Positions 27,192 to 35,387 of a stretch of 64,000 bases of DNA are shown here, piece after piece. This DNA is from Rhizobium sp. NXC14 (GTDB lineage Bacteria; Pseudomonadota; Alphaproteobacteria; Rhizobiales; Rhizobiaceae). The DNA lies in assembly GCF_002117485.1 (NCBI RefSeq), contig NZ_CP021030.1, positions 1,553,001-1,617,000 on the forward strand, in the 5' to 3' direction. The position numbers and the translations under genes were made by a program. Under the pieces are notes generated by a model. It was given only the letters and a program-made list of their open reading frames with translations. It was not told the DNA's origin and did not search any database. Numbering within the stretch: position 1 is the first letter of the stretch; each line of letters opens with the position of its first letter.

Positions 27192-27231
27192 AAATTATAA
27201 CTGGTGAAATAGGTTTTACCAGTTATAATTT
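27192..27231. promoter_or_regulatory. Perfect 14-bp inverted repeat containing two facing promoters
   Basis: The left arm AAATTATAACTGGT (27192-27205) and right arm ACCAGTTATAATTT (27218-27231) are exact complements separated by 12 bp. Each arm contains TATAAT for one direction (plus 27224-27229, minus 27199-27194) and a CTGGTG or CTGGTA -35 for the other, at 17-bp spacing. A protein bound here would control both the CGNR-lipoprotein operon and the permease gene. CGNR autoregulation is inference. Confidence 0.72.
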
Positions 27232-27251
27232 GCCGACGCGGAGTCTTCGGA

Positions 27252-28148
27252 ATGGCCTATCTTCTGCAACAACTGGCGAATGCGGTGCCGCTTGCCGCCC
27301 TCTATGCCGCGCTCGCCTTCGGTTATGCGGTTGCCTTCGGCGTGACCAAGCGGGCCGATATCACCTATGGGGCGATCTTCGCCTTCTCAGGCCAGATCCT
27401 GCTGCTTTTTACCGAACTCGCCTATATCAGGTTCTGGCTGGTGCTGCCGGCTGCCCTTGCGATCGGCGCGTGCGCTGCGCTTGTCTATTCACTGGCCGCG
27501 AGCATCTGGATCGGCCGCTCCATCATGCTGCCGCTGGCCAGAAAATCGCCGAATACCGTGATCGTTGCCGCGCTCGGCATCATGATCGTGCTGATGGAAA
27601 CCGCCCGCCTTGCCGCCGATACAAGAGCGATCTGGCTGCCGCCGTTCCTGAACCAGGTTGTTGTCTTCTGGAGTGATGGTCCATTCAAAGTGACTCTCAC
27701 CTATATCCAGCTGATCGACACGGCGCTGATGTCAGCCATTGTCGCGTTCGGTGCGCTGATCCTCAGGCGCACGGCCTGGGGTCGCCTCTGGCGAGCCGTC
27801 ACCGATGATCCGCTGGCCGCCGAGCTCTGCGGTACCAGCGCCAGCCGTGTCTTCCTTGTCGCCTATGCGGCAGCTGCTCTCGTCGCCACCCTCTGCGGCA
27901 TTCTCGCCACCTTCTATTACGGTTCGATGGATTTCGGCGCGGGACTGATGTTCGGGCTCAAGGTGCTGCTGATCGCAGCCGTCGGCGGCTATTCCGATCC
28001 GCTGCGTTCGGCTGGCGGCGCTGCCGGGCTTGCCGTTGTCGAAACCTTGTGGGGCGCCTATGGCGCATTCGTCTGGCGAGATCTGGTGGTCTTCTCGCTG
28101 CTCGTCCTGCTTCTGGTTATGAGCCGCAGGGAGCGTGTGGTGCTTTAG
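27252..28148 (+). CDS. Orphan branched-chain amino-acid type ABC permease (LivH-like)
   Basis: A 298-residue polytopic protein of the BPD_transp_2 family. It opens with the LivH-like QQLANAVPLAALYAALAFGY and has several hydrophobic segments, with the inner loop RAVTDDPLAAELCGTSASRV corresponding to the ATPase-contacting region. LivH subunits normally work with LivM, LivF, LivG and a binding protein, yet none is beside it. A GGAG lies about ten bases before the ATG. It shares the inverted-repeat promoter with the CGNR gene. The substrate is unknown, and it may borrow components from another system. Confidence 0.85.
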   Translation: MAYLLQQLANAVPLAALYAALAFGYAVAFGVTKRADITYGAIFAFSGQILLLFTELAYIRFWLVLPAALAIGACAALVYSLAASIWIGRSIMLPLARKSPNTVIVAALGIMIVLMETARLAADTRAIWLPPFLNQVVVFWSDGPFKVTLTYIQLIDTALMSAIVAFGALILRRTAWGRLWRAVTDDPLAAELCGTSASRVFLVAYAAAALVATLCGILATFYYGSMDFGAGLMFGLKVLLIAAVGGYSDPLRSAGGAAGLAVVETLWGAYGAFVWRDLVVFSLLVLLLVMSRRERVVL

Positions 28149-28204
28149 AAATGGCGCATGATGTTATCCGAAAACCGCGCACACTTTTCGGCATCATGCT
28201 CTGA

Positions 28205-28666
28205 TCATTTCCACTTGTCGCGCGCCGCGTCGTCGGCGTCTTTCGCCGCGACCCAGTCGCCCCTGGCGCCGTCCTTGCCGTGCTCCTTCTTCCAGAAGGG
28301 CGCTGCGGTCTTGAGGAAATCCATGACGAGATTGGCGCCGTCGAAGGCGGCCTGCCGGTGCGGGGCGGCCGCAACAACGAGCACGATGTTCTCGCCAGGA
28401 GCGATCTTGCCGTAGCGGTGGATGGCGGTCAGCCCGAGCAGCCCGAAACGGGTGATGGCGAGTTCGCCGATGCGAGTCATCTCGGCTTCGGCCATGCCGG
28501 GATAATGCTCGAGTTCAAGCGCCGCCAGCCTCCCGCCTTCATCGCGGCAGAGGCCGGAGAAGGTAACGACGGCGCCGATGTCGGCTTTGCCTTTCGAGAG
28601 GAGATCGACTTCGGCCTGCAGGTCGAAGTCTTCGCGCTGGACGCGGATGGTGGGGGTGATGGTCAC
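28205..28666 (-). CDS. moaE: Molybdopterin synthase catalytic (large) subunit
   Basis: MoaE inserts two sulfurs from thiocarboxylated MoaD into cyclic pyranopterin monophosphate to make molybdopterin. The 153-residue protein shows GAVVTFSGLCRDEGG, ALELEHYPGMAEAEM, the basic segment HRYGKIAPGENIVLV, and the conserved lysine region FLKTAAPFWKKE. It lies downstream of moaD, separated by a 222-bp gap with a mosaic repeat. The cofactor would serve enzymes such as the oxidoreductase at 35388. Confidence 0.94.
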   Translation of the reverse strand: MTITPTIRVQREDFDLQAEVDLLSKGKADIGAVVTFSGLCRDEGGRLAALELEHYPGMAEAEMTRIGELAITRFGLLGLTAIHRYGKIAPGENIVLVVAAAPHRQAAFDGANLVMDFLKTAAPFWKKEHGKDGARGDWVAAKDADDAARDKWK

Positions 28667-28812
28667 AGCGAAATCCTCCGCTGCTTTGAAGCCGCTATGA
28701 AGAATGCGGAAAGGCTGTGCCGTGTGGGGAGATCACAAGTGGCACGCTCTTCTTGACCATTTACCGCTTCGCCGGGCTGAAACGCCAATTGTTTGAGGAA
28801 GCCCGTGCGCCC

Positions 28813-28865
28813 AGCCAATCTCCCTCCGTGTGGGGGAGATGCCCGGCAGGGCAGAGGGGGGTAGC
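28813..28865. repeat. Palindromic intergenic mosaic repeat (rhizobial type)
   Basis: Within the moaD-moaE gap, ATCTCCC (28818-28824) pairs with GGGAGAT (28834-28840). It is followed by GCCC-GGCA-GGGC and a G-rich tail. This resembles the short RIME-type mosaic elements frequent between Rhizobium genes. The rest of 28667-28888 shows no coding signal. Confidence 0.55.
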
Positions 28866-28888
28866 GACACGGCACCACCGTCACCGTC

Positions 28889-29143
28889 TCATCCCCCCGT
28901 CATCGGCGGAAAAATCCCGATCTCACGGGGCGCACCTATCGGCTCGTCATGCTCGACATGCTCCATGTCGAGCGCCACGCGAATCACCTCGGGATATTGA
29001 AGTGCGGCTTCATATTCCTCGCCCAGCGTCTTCAAATGATTCAGAAGATCGGCGACGGTGACGACGGAGGAGGGGAGGTCGATCTCCTCCTCGCCCTTGC
29101 CGATGCGCTCACGCACCCAGGCGAAATAGACAAGCCGCGTCAT
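28889..29143 (-). CDS. moaD: Molybdopterin synthase sulfur-carrier (small) subunit
   Basis: An 84-residue ubiquitin-like protein ending in the required Gly-Gly (PPMTGG), which is activated as a thiocarboxylate. The opening is RLVYFAWVRERIGKGEEEID. Its length is normal for MoaD. It overlaps pgsA by four bases (ATGA at 29140-29143), so it is translationally coupled to that lipid gene, an order common in rhizobia. Confidence 0.94.
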   Translation of the reverse strand: MTRLVYFAWVRERIGKGEEEIDLPSSVVTVADLLNHLKTLGEEYEAALQYPEVIRVALDMEHVEHDEPIGAPREIGIFPPMTGG

Positions 29144-29730
29144 TCCTCGTCATCCACGATATGTTTCAGCCCGGCACGAAAATAGTCGTAGCCGGTATAG
29201 ATGGTCAGCAGTGCTGCGATCCACAAGAGCGCAATGCCCGTCTGCGTCGTATAGGGGAAAATCTCGTCGCCGGCAGGTCCCGCGAGCAGGAAGGCGATGG
29301 CGACGAGCTGCAGCGTCGTCTTCCACTTGGCGATCCGTGTCACCGGCACGCTGACCTTCAGCGCCGCCAGATATTCGCGCAGCCCGGAAACCAGGATCTC
29401 ACGGCAGAGAATGATGATTGCCGCCCATATCGACCAGCCGGCGATGGTCTGGTCGGCCGCGACCAGGAGAAGGATCGAGGCGACCAGCAGCTTGTCGGCG
29501 ATCGGATCGAGCATCCGGCCGATATTCGACGTCTGGTTCCAGATGCGTGCGAGATAGCCGTCGAGAAAATCGGTGATTGAGGCGATGATGAAGATCCACA
29601 GCGCCACCCAGCGCGCCGTATTGCTGATCGACAGCCTGCCCTCGACGAAGAAGCAGAGAACGATCAGTGGCACGGCGAGGATGCGGCCGTAAGTCAAAAG
29701 GTTGGGAAGGCTGTACGCACGCGATGCCAT
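29140..29730 (-). CDS. pgsA: CDP-diacylglycerol-glycerol-3-phosphate 3-phosphatidyltransferase
   Basis: PgsA makes phosphatidylglycerol phosphate at the inner membrane. From the ATG at 29730 (MASRAYSLPNLLTYGRILAV) the protein has 196 residues. The CDP-alcohol phosphotransferase motif is complete: DFLDGYLARIWNQTSNIG followed by RMLDPIADK. Several membrane helices are visible. The frame stays open upstream to 29838, but that part is unlike the family and an AGAGAAA lies before the chosen start. It sits between uvrC and moaD. Confidence 0.94.
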   Translation of the reverse strand: MASRAYSLPNLLTYGRILAVPLIVLCFFVEGRLSISNTARWVALWIFIIASITDFLDGYLARIWNQTSNIGRMLDPIADKLLVASILLLVAADQTIAGWSIWAAIIILCREILVSGLREYLAALKVSVPVTRIAKWKTTLQLVAIAFLLAGPAGDEIFPYTTQTGIALLWIAALLTIYTGYDYFRAGLKHIVDDEE

Positions 29731-29887
29731 GGATCGTTTCTCTGAATTGATGCGCCGCTGCAGCGCCGCGTCTTTACGAAAACCGTTTTCGATTTTCGGT
29801 CGATGTAGATGACGGCTTTGGCCAGGAACCGTCAACATTCTTTCTGTCTTTTCACCGCCATTGCGTGGAATTTGCGACGGCCGCCGC

Positions 29888-31927
29888 TTATTTCGCGGCG
29901 TCGTCGTGGAAATGGTTATAGACCTGCTTTGCCACGGCTTCCGAGATACCTTCCACCGCCATCAGGTCGGAAAGGGCGGCGCGGGAAACCGCCTTCGCCG
30001 TGCCGAAGTGCTGGAGCAGCGCGCGCTTGCGCGACGGGCCGATACCGCCGATCTCGTCGAGTGGGTTCTTGACCATCTCCTTCTTGCGCCGCACCCGGTG
30101 CGAGCCGATCGCGAACCGGTGCGCCTCGTCGCGCATGCGCTGGATGAAATAGAGCACAGGATCGCGCGGCGGCAATGTGAAACTCTCGCGTCCCGGCGCA
30201 AAGAAGCGCTCGCGTCCGGCGTCGCGGTCGACACCCTTGGCGACGCCGATCGCCGTCACGCTGTCGGTGATGCCGAGCTCGGCCAGGATGGCCCGCACCG
30301 CCGTCATCTGCCCCTGACCGCCGTCGATGAGGATCACGTCCGGCCAGGCGGGGAAGGGCATGTCGGCAGCGTCGGCAGCTGCTGTCTGCGCCGTCCGGTC
30401 GGGAATGCCTTCCTCCTTGATCAGCCTCGAGAACCGCCGGGTCATCACTTCCTTCATCATTCCGAAGTCGTCGCCGGGGGTGATATCGGTCGATTTGATG
30501 TTGAACTTGCGGTATTGGTTCTTCACGAAGCCTTCCGGCCCCGCCACCACCATGCCGCCGACGGCGTTAGTGCCCATGATATGCGAGTTGTCGTAGATCT
30601 CGATGCGCTGCGGCGTATAGGCGAGCTCGAAGGTTTCCTTGAATCCTTCGAGCAGCCGCGACTGCGACGCCGTCTCAGCAAGCTTTCGCCCATGCGCTTC
30701 CCGCGCATTGCCGACCACATGCTCGACGAGATCGCGCTTCTCGCCGCGCTGCGGCACGAGGATGGAAACCTTGTGGCCGGCCTTTTCGCTGAGTGCTGCG
30801 GCGAGCAGCTCCAATTCCTCGACCGTTTCCGACAGCATGATCTGTTTCGGCACCGGCTTGTCGTCGTAGAATTGCGCGAGAAAGGCATTCAGAACTTCGG
30901 CGCTGGATAGTTGCGGGTCGGCCTTCGGAAAATAGGCGCGGTTGCCCCAGTTCTGCCCGGTGCGGAAGAAGAACACCTGGATGCAGGAGACGCCGCCTTC
31001 GTGGTGGATTGCGAAAACGTCAGCCTCCTCGACACCGGCCGGGTTGATGCCCTGGTGGCTTTGGACATGGGAAAGTGCCGCAAGGCGGTCGCGATAGATC
31101 GCCGCCCGTTCGAAATCGAGGTCCTGGGCCGCCTGGTTCATGGCTTCCGCCATATGCGACTTCACCTTCTGGCTCTTGCCGGACAGGAAATCTTTCGCCT
31201 CCTGCACCAGCTCGGCATACCCCTCGTCGCTAACCTCGTGCGTGCAGGGCCCGGAACAGCGCTTGATCTGGTAAAGCAGGCAGGGTCGCGTGCGCGTTTC
31301 GAAGACACTGTCGGTGCAGGTGCGGATCAGGAAGGCGCGCTGCAGCGAATTGATCGTGCGCCCGACGGCGCCGGCCGAAGCGAAAGGCCCGAAATAATCG
31401 CCTTTCCGCGCCCTGGCGCCGCGATGCTTGAAAATCGCCGGCGCCCGGTGATCCCCGGTGATGAGGATATAGGGAAACGACTTGTCGTCGCGCAGCAGCA
31501 CGTTAAAGCGCGGCCGCAAGCGCTTGATCAGATTCGCTTCCAGGAGTAGCGCTTCGGTTTCCGTGCGCGTCGTCACGAATTCCATATTCGCCGTCTGGCG
31601 CACCATCTGGGCGATGCGGTTGGAATGCACACGGCCGACGGCGTAATTGCCGACGCGCTTCTTCAGGCTGCGCGCCTTGCCGACATAGAGCACGTCGCCC
31701 TCGGCATTGAACATGCGGTAGACGCCGGGGCTGTTCGGCAGCCGCTTGACGAATTCGCCGATCAGTTCGGCGCCGATGAGCCCGGTTTCGTTGAGGCTGC
31801 CGGCGTTCCAGTCGACAGCTGCCGCAAGAGGCGAAGCGGAAACGTCGCCTTCCACCTCGATTTCGTCTTCGCTCTCATCCGTATCATCGTAGAGAACGCC
31901 GCCATCCGGCAGCTTTCGTCCGTTCAT
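29888..31927 (-). CDS. uvrC: Excinuclease ABC subunit C
   Basis: UvrC makes the dual incisions of nucleotide excision repair. The 679-residue protein has a short acidic N-terminal extension (about 60 residues), then the GIY-YIG nuclease ([19 protein letters not shown]). The cysteine-rich segment [16 protein letters not shown], the UVR segment [17 protein letters not shown], the RNase H-like second nuclease ([21 protein letters not shown]) and C-terminal helix-hairpin-helix motifs ([13 protein letters not shown]) follow. It overlaps the SDR gene by ATGA. The acidic tail at the N-terminus is an extra relative to E. coli UvrC. Confidence 0.96.
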   Translation of the reverse strand: MNGRKLPDGGVLYDDTDESEDEIEVEGDVSASPLAAAVDWNAGSLNETGLIGAELIGEFVKRLPNSPGVYRMFNAEGDVLYVGKARSLKKRVGNYAVGRVHSNRIAQMVRQTANMEFVTTRTETEALLLEANLIKRLRPRFNVLLRDDKSFPYILITGDHRAPAIFKHRGARARKGDYFGPFASAGAVGRTINSLQRAFLIRTCTDSVFETRTRPCLLYQIKRCSGPCTHEVSDEGYAELVQEAKDFLSGKSQKVKSHMAEAMNQAAQDLDFERAAIYRDRLAALSHVQSHQGINPAGVEEADVFAIHHEGGVSCIQVFFFRTGQNWGNRAYFPKADPQLSSAEVLNAFLAQFYDDKPVPKQIMLSETVEELELLAAALSEKAGHKVSILVPQRGEKRDLVEHVVGNAREAHGRKLAETASQSRLLEGFKETFELAYTPQRIEIYDNSHIMGTNAVGGMVVAGPEGFVKNQYRKFNIKSTDITPGDDFGMMKEVMTRRFSRLIKEEGIPDRTAQTAAADAADMPFPAWPDVILIDGGQGQMTAVRAILAELGITDSVTAIGVAKGVDRDAGRERFFAPGRESFTLPPRDPVLYFIQRMRDEAHRFAIGSHRVRRKKEMVKNPLDEIGGIGPSRKRALLQHFGTAKAVSRAALSDLMAVEGISEAVAKQVYNHFHDDAAK

Positions 31928-32691
31928 TCCTTAATCTCCGCCACATCGGGCGTCTGCCAGGCAAGGTGCTGGCCGCCGTCGAGGGCAATCATCTGGCCGG
32001 TGATCGAGGGGGTGTCATAGAGGAAACGAATCGTTTGTCCGAATTCCTCCAGTGCCGGCCCTCGCTGCAGGATAAGGGCTGAGACCTGCGCTTGGAAGTC
32101 CTCCAACGACTGCCGCTCGCTCGGCATTGATGGCCCGGGGCCGATCGCATTAACGCGGATGCGGGGCGCCAAAGCCTGGGCAAGCGTCTGCGTCGCCGTC
32201 CACATCGCGGACTTGGAGAGCGTGTAGGAATAGAAGCTCGGTCTCAGTGCCCAGACGCGCTGGTCGATAATGTTGACAATGAGTCCCGCCGCCTCGGCAG
32301 ACAGCTGCTGCGCGAAGGTCGCCGCGAGGATCGAGGGCGCACGCACGTGCAGATCGAAGTGCAGCGCCCATGTGGCGGCGTTAAAACTGCGCGCGGAATC
32401 ATGCTGGAAAACCGACGCATTGTTAACGAGCAGATCGAGCGGCCCGAGCGCTTCCGACGCCTTCGCGACCAGTTCAGCCGTTTCGCCGAGATCGGTAAGA
32501 TCGGCTTGCAGCGCGGCCGCCCTTTGTCCCTTTCGCCGCAATTCCGCCGCCAGCTCTTCGGCTTCGCCGAGGGAGCTGTTGGCGTGGATCGCGACGGAAA
32601 AGCCGTTTGCAGCAAGGTCTTCGGCGATTGCCCTGCCTATTCTCTTGGCCGCCCCTGTTATCAGGGCTGAGCGAAGTCTTCTGTGGTTCAA
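31924..32691 (-). CDS. Short-chain dehydrogenase, pteridine reductase (FolM/PTR1)-like
   Basis: A 255-residue classical SDR. The cofactor motif is [16 protein letters not shown], with an arginine typical of NADPH-preferring pteridine reductases. NNASVF follows, and the catalytic Tyr-Lys pair lies in [11 protein letters not shown]. The Ser usually preceding them is replaced by an Asp in IIDQRVW, as in FolM/PTR1 proteins. This supports dihydrofolate or dihydromonapterin reduction, though the substrate is not shown. It is the first gene of the SDR-uvrC-pgsA-moaD-moaE run, and TATAAT at 32753-32748 is a possible -10 element. Confidence 0.82.
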   Translation of the reverse strand: MNHRRLRSALITGAAKRIGRAIAEDLAANGFSVAIHANSSLGEAEELAAELRRKGQRAAALQADLTDLGETAELVAKASEALGPLDLLVNNASVFQHDSARSFNAATWALHFDLHVRAPSILAATFAQQLSAEAAGLIVNIIDQRVWALRPSFYSYTLSKSAMWTATQTLAQALAPRIRVNAIGPGPSMPSERQSLEDFQAQVSALILQRGPALEEFGQTIRFLYDTPSITGQMIALDGGQHLAWQTPDVAEIKE

Positions 32692-33055
32692 AATCTTGCC
32701 TTCTGATCCCGCGAGTCTGTGTGCAACCTATATAAGGGCGGGCGGAGATTATATAAATAGGCGGCCACGGTTGCATCCATGGCCGAGATATTCTATGTAT
32801 TATTTAATAATGTTGTTTCTTAAAATAAGTATTTGAAGTTTAACCATTCGGTAGGGTTAATGAATCCTATGTTGCTCTCAAGCAACATCGACTTTCCGCC
32901 ATGCGGCAGCCACAATGATATCACATTTTGGCTCTTTCAAATCCGCATTTCAGTTCCAATTTCAGTCTCGATCCGGAAGGGACATCTGGCAATTTCCCCG
33001 CCAATGCTTCGCTGATAGACAGATGAAAGCGGCGCGGGACTGAAAGGAGAAAAGT
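32692..33055. other. AT-rich divergent promoter region of the SDR and outer-membrane protein genes
   Basis: This 364-bp gap is far richer in A+T than the coding DNA around it. On the plus strand TTGAAG (32833-32838), 17 bp, GTTAAT (32856-32861) is a candidate promoter, giving an untranslated leader of about 190 bases. ATTATT-T-AATAAT just upstream could be an UP-like element. On the minus strand TATAAT (32753-32748) may serve the SDR operon. The long leader could be a target for small RNAs, as for many porins. Confidence 0.45.
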
Positions 33056-33691
33056 ATGCGTGTACTCATTGCTGGCCTCATGGCCTCTGCTCTTGCAATC
33101 GCGGGCGTTTCGGCAGCTCAGGCGGCTGATGCCGTCGACCAGGTTCCGGAAGCGCCGGTTGCCCAGGACGCCCCGGTCAAGCCGGCCGGCAACTGGGAAG
33201 GCTTCTATCTCGGCGGCGCCGGCACCTACAACATGGGTGACTTCGGTTCCGACCGCCACACCTATGGTTTCGGCGGCCAGGTCTTCACCGGTTACAATTG
33301 GCAAGCAGGCCAGATCGTTTACGGCGTTGAATCGGATCTCGGCTACAGCGGCGATGACGTCTCCTCGGGCGGCGTCAAGAACAAGTATGGTTGGAACGGC
33401 TCCGTCCGCGGCCGCGTCGGCTACGACATGAATCCCTTCCTGCTCTACGGTACGGCTGGTCTTGCCCTCGGCAACGTCAAGGTTTCCGACGGCACCTCGG
33501 ACGAAAGCAAGACGAACTACGGTTACACGGTCGGCGCCGGTGTCGAAGCCTTCGTGACAAATAACATCACGACGCGCTTGGAATATCGCTACACCGACTA
33601 CCAGAGCAAGGACTACGACCTCGACTCCGGCAGCTTCTCGCGCGGTTACGACGAGAACAGCGTCAAGCTCGGTATCGGCGTGAAGTTCTAA
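33056..33691 (+). CDS. Outer-membrane beta-barrel protein (Omp25/Omp31-like)
   Basis: A 211-residue protein with a clear signal peptide (LIAGLMASALAIAGVSAAQA). An alternating-residue beta-barrel follows: NWEGFYLGGAGTYNMGD near the start and GYTVGAGVEAFVTNNITTRL later. It ends in LGIGVKF with the C-terminal phenylalanine recognised by the BAM machinery. This matches the small immunogenic porin-like proteins of Rhizobiales. AAGGAGA lies before the ATG, with a long AT-rich leader upstream and a strong terminator downstream, which suggests high expression. Pore function is not demonstrable from sequence. Confidence 0.9.
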   Translation: MRVLIAGLMASALAIAGVSAAQAADAVDQVPEAPVAQDAPVKPAGNWEGFYLGGAGTYNMGDFGSDRHTYGFGGQVFTGYNWQAGQIVYGVESDLGYSGDDVSSGGVKNKYGWNGSVRGRVGYDMNPFLLYGTAGLALGNVKVSDGTSDESKTNYGYTVGAGVEAFVTNNITTRLEYRYTDYQSKDYDLDSGSFSRGYDENSVKLGIGVKF

Positions 33692-33716
33692 GCCGATTGA
33701 ACATCCCAATATGCAG

Positions 33717-33744
33717 AAGCCGGGCTCATCGCCCGGCTTTTTGC
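33717..33744 (+). terminator. Terminator of the outer-membrane protein gene
   Basis: Stem AAGCCGGGC (33717-33725), loop TCATC, GCCCGGCTT (33731-33739), then a T-run. A strong intrinsic terminator. Confidence 0.82.
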
Positions 33745-33778
33745 TGTCTGCTGTCCGGTGCTCCGTTTCAGCTCCGGA

Positions 33779-34375
33779 TCAGGCGCTGGCTTTGAGCTCG
33801 CGATGAGCAGGGAATTTCATTTCGAACTGCGCCAGCCAGTCGACCAGCGTCGCGTGATCGGCTTCCCACTGGTCCTTGAAGCGTAGGTCGAGATAGTCGA
33901 GCGTGGCGGCCAGGGCGAAATGTCCGCCATTGAGCTTCTTGCCGAGTTTCGGCGGCTTGGCGCTGAGATGAGCAAGCCCGGCCGTCACCTTCTTCCATTG
34001 CCGGTCGATCCAGGGCTGGTGAACCTTCTCCTCGTCACGGAAGCGGCGCTCGTAGACGATGGTAAGCAGGCAGTCGCAAATACCGTCGCAGAGCGCCTCA
34101 AGCACTTCCGCATCCGTGCGTTTGCCGTCTTTGGACGGGTAGAGGCCACCATTCGTCAGCCGGTCGAAATAATGCATGATCGCCACGCTGTCGAAGATCG
34201 AAGCGCCTTCCTCCGTCAGAAGCGTCGGAATTTTCCCGAGTGGATTGTTGTCCACCAGGATCGCCGGCCCGGTATTGGTATCGACCCGGATGGCGTTCAA
34301 CTCGATTCCCAGAAAATGTGCGGCCATCCGCACCTTGCTGGAATAGGGCGAGGCCGGTGAGCAGAGGAGCTTCAT
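33779..34375 (-). CDS. Glutathione S-transferase family protein
   Basis: A 198-residue GST-fold protein unrelated at gene level to the one at 24877. The thioredoxin-like half reads KLLCSPASPYSSKVRMAAHF. The turn NNPLGKIPTLLTEEGASIFD contains the cis-proline and glutathione contact Asp region. The C-terminal helical half is shorter than usual. The SPYS motif offers a serine at the usual catalytic position. It lies downstream of rlmJ on the same strand with a 60-bp gap. The substrate is unknown. Confidence 0.85.
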   Translation of the reverse strand: MKLLCSPASPYSSKVRMAAHFLGIELNAIRVDTNTGPAILVDNNPLGKIPTLLTEEGASIFDSVAIMHYFDRLTNGGLYPSKDGKRTDAEVLEALCDGICDCLLTIVYERRFRDEEKVHQPWIDRQWKKVTAGLAHLSAKPPKLGKKLNGGHFALAATLDYLDLRFKDQWEADHATLVDWLAQFEMKFPAHRELKASA

Positions 34376-34435
34376 GGAACACCTGGTGAGACTATGGGGC
34401 GGTGGGACGGACTATTCCCGAAGCAGCTTGCCCGG

Positions 34436-35305
34436 TCAATCGCTCTTGATCGTCTTGTTTTCGCCGCGCAGCCAGAAGGCGCGGTGGGAGGCGAAGCGGT
34501 CCTGAGCAAGATGGTCCTTCAACGCCGGAAGCATCTGGTGCAACTCATCCTTGAGTGTGAATGGCGGATTGACGATGACGAGGCCGGAGCCGGTCAGTCC
34601 GGTCATGCCGCGGTCGCTGCGCACGGTGAGTTCGGCGCAAAGCATCTTCGGGATGTCGAGTGCCTGCAGAGCCTCGTGGAGTTCCTTGATCGGCGCGCCC
34701 TTCTTTAACGGGTACCAAAGGCAGTAGGTACCGCCGGGAAAGCGGCGATAGGCCTTTTCGAGTCCCTTGGCCAGGCGTTCATACTCGTCCTCTTCCTCGA
34801 AGGGCGGGTCGACGAGCACGATGCCGCGCTTTTCCTTCGGCGGCAGATGCGCGCCGAGCGCCAGCCAGCCGTCGAGTTCGGTGATGCGGACGTGGTGATC
34901 GCCCTCGAACAGCCGGTGCAGGCGGGCGTAATCCTCGGGATGCAGCTCCATCGCCGACAGCCGGTCCTGCGGCCGGAACAGCATGCGCGCAAGTTTCGGC
35001 GATCCGGGATAGAAGCGGATGCCCCCCTCGGGATTGAGTTCGCGGATTGCCGAGAGGTAGGGCTCCAGCAGCTCGGAAACCTGAGGCCCGAGGTCGGCCT
35101 CCATCAGTTTGCCGATGCCAGCCTGCCACTCGCCGGTTTTCTGCGCTTCCTCGGAAGAGAGATCGTAGAGGCCGATGCCGGCATGCGTGTCGAGCACGCG
35201 GAAGGCGCCCTCCTTCTTCTGCATGTAAAGGATCAGCCGCGCCAGCACGGCATGTTTCAGCACATCGGCAAAATTGCCCGCGTGGTAGATGTGGCGGTAG
35301 TTCAT
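34436..35305 (-). CDS. rlmJ: 23S rRNA (adenine2030-N6)-methyltransferase
   Basis: RlmJ (YhiR) methylates A2030 of 23S rRNA. The 289-residue protein begins with the strongly conserved MNYRHIYHAGNFADVLKHAV. It has a SAM-binding segment VLDTHAGIGLYDL and the catalytic VLVDPPFEEEDEYERL. Later segments HEALQALDIPKMLCAEL and GSGLVIVNPPFTLKDEL are also standard. It is divergent from the molybdopterin oxidoreductase gene. Older annotations call it a competence or catabolite protein. Confidence 0.94.
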   Translation of the reverse strand: MNYRHIYHAGNFADVLKHAVLARLILYMQKKEGAFRVLDTHAGIGLYDLSSEEAQKTGEWQAGIGKLMEADLGPQVSELLEPYLSAIRELNPEGGIRFYPGSPKLARMLFRPQDRLSAMELHPEDYARLHRLFEGDHHVRITELDGWLALGAHLPPKEKRGIVLVDPPFEEEDEYERLAKGLEKAYRRFPGGTYCLWYPLKKGAPIKELHEALQALDIPKMLCAELTVRSDRGMTGLTGSGLVIVNPPFTLKDELHQMLPALKDHLAQDRFASHRAFWLRGENKTIKSD

Positions 35306-35387
35306 TTTCGCTGATGTCCGTATGAATTCACGTCATGGGAAGTTTTTCTGGCTTTTGGCCATGCAGGCCTTGGCATATACAAATGCC

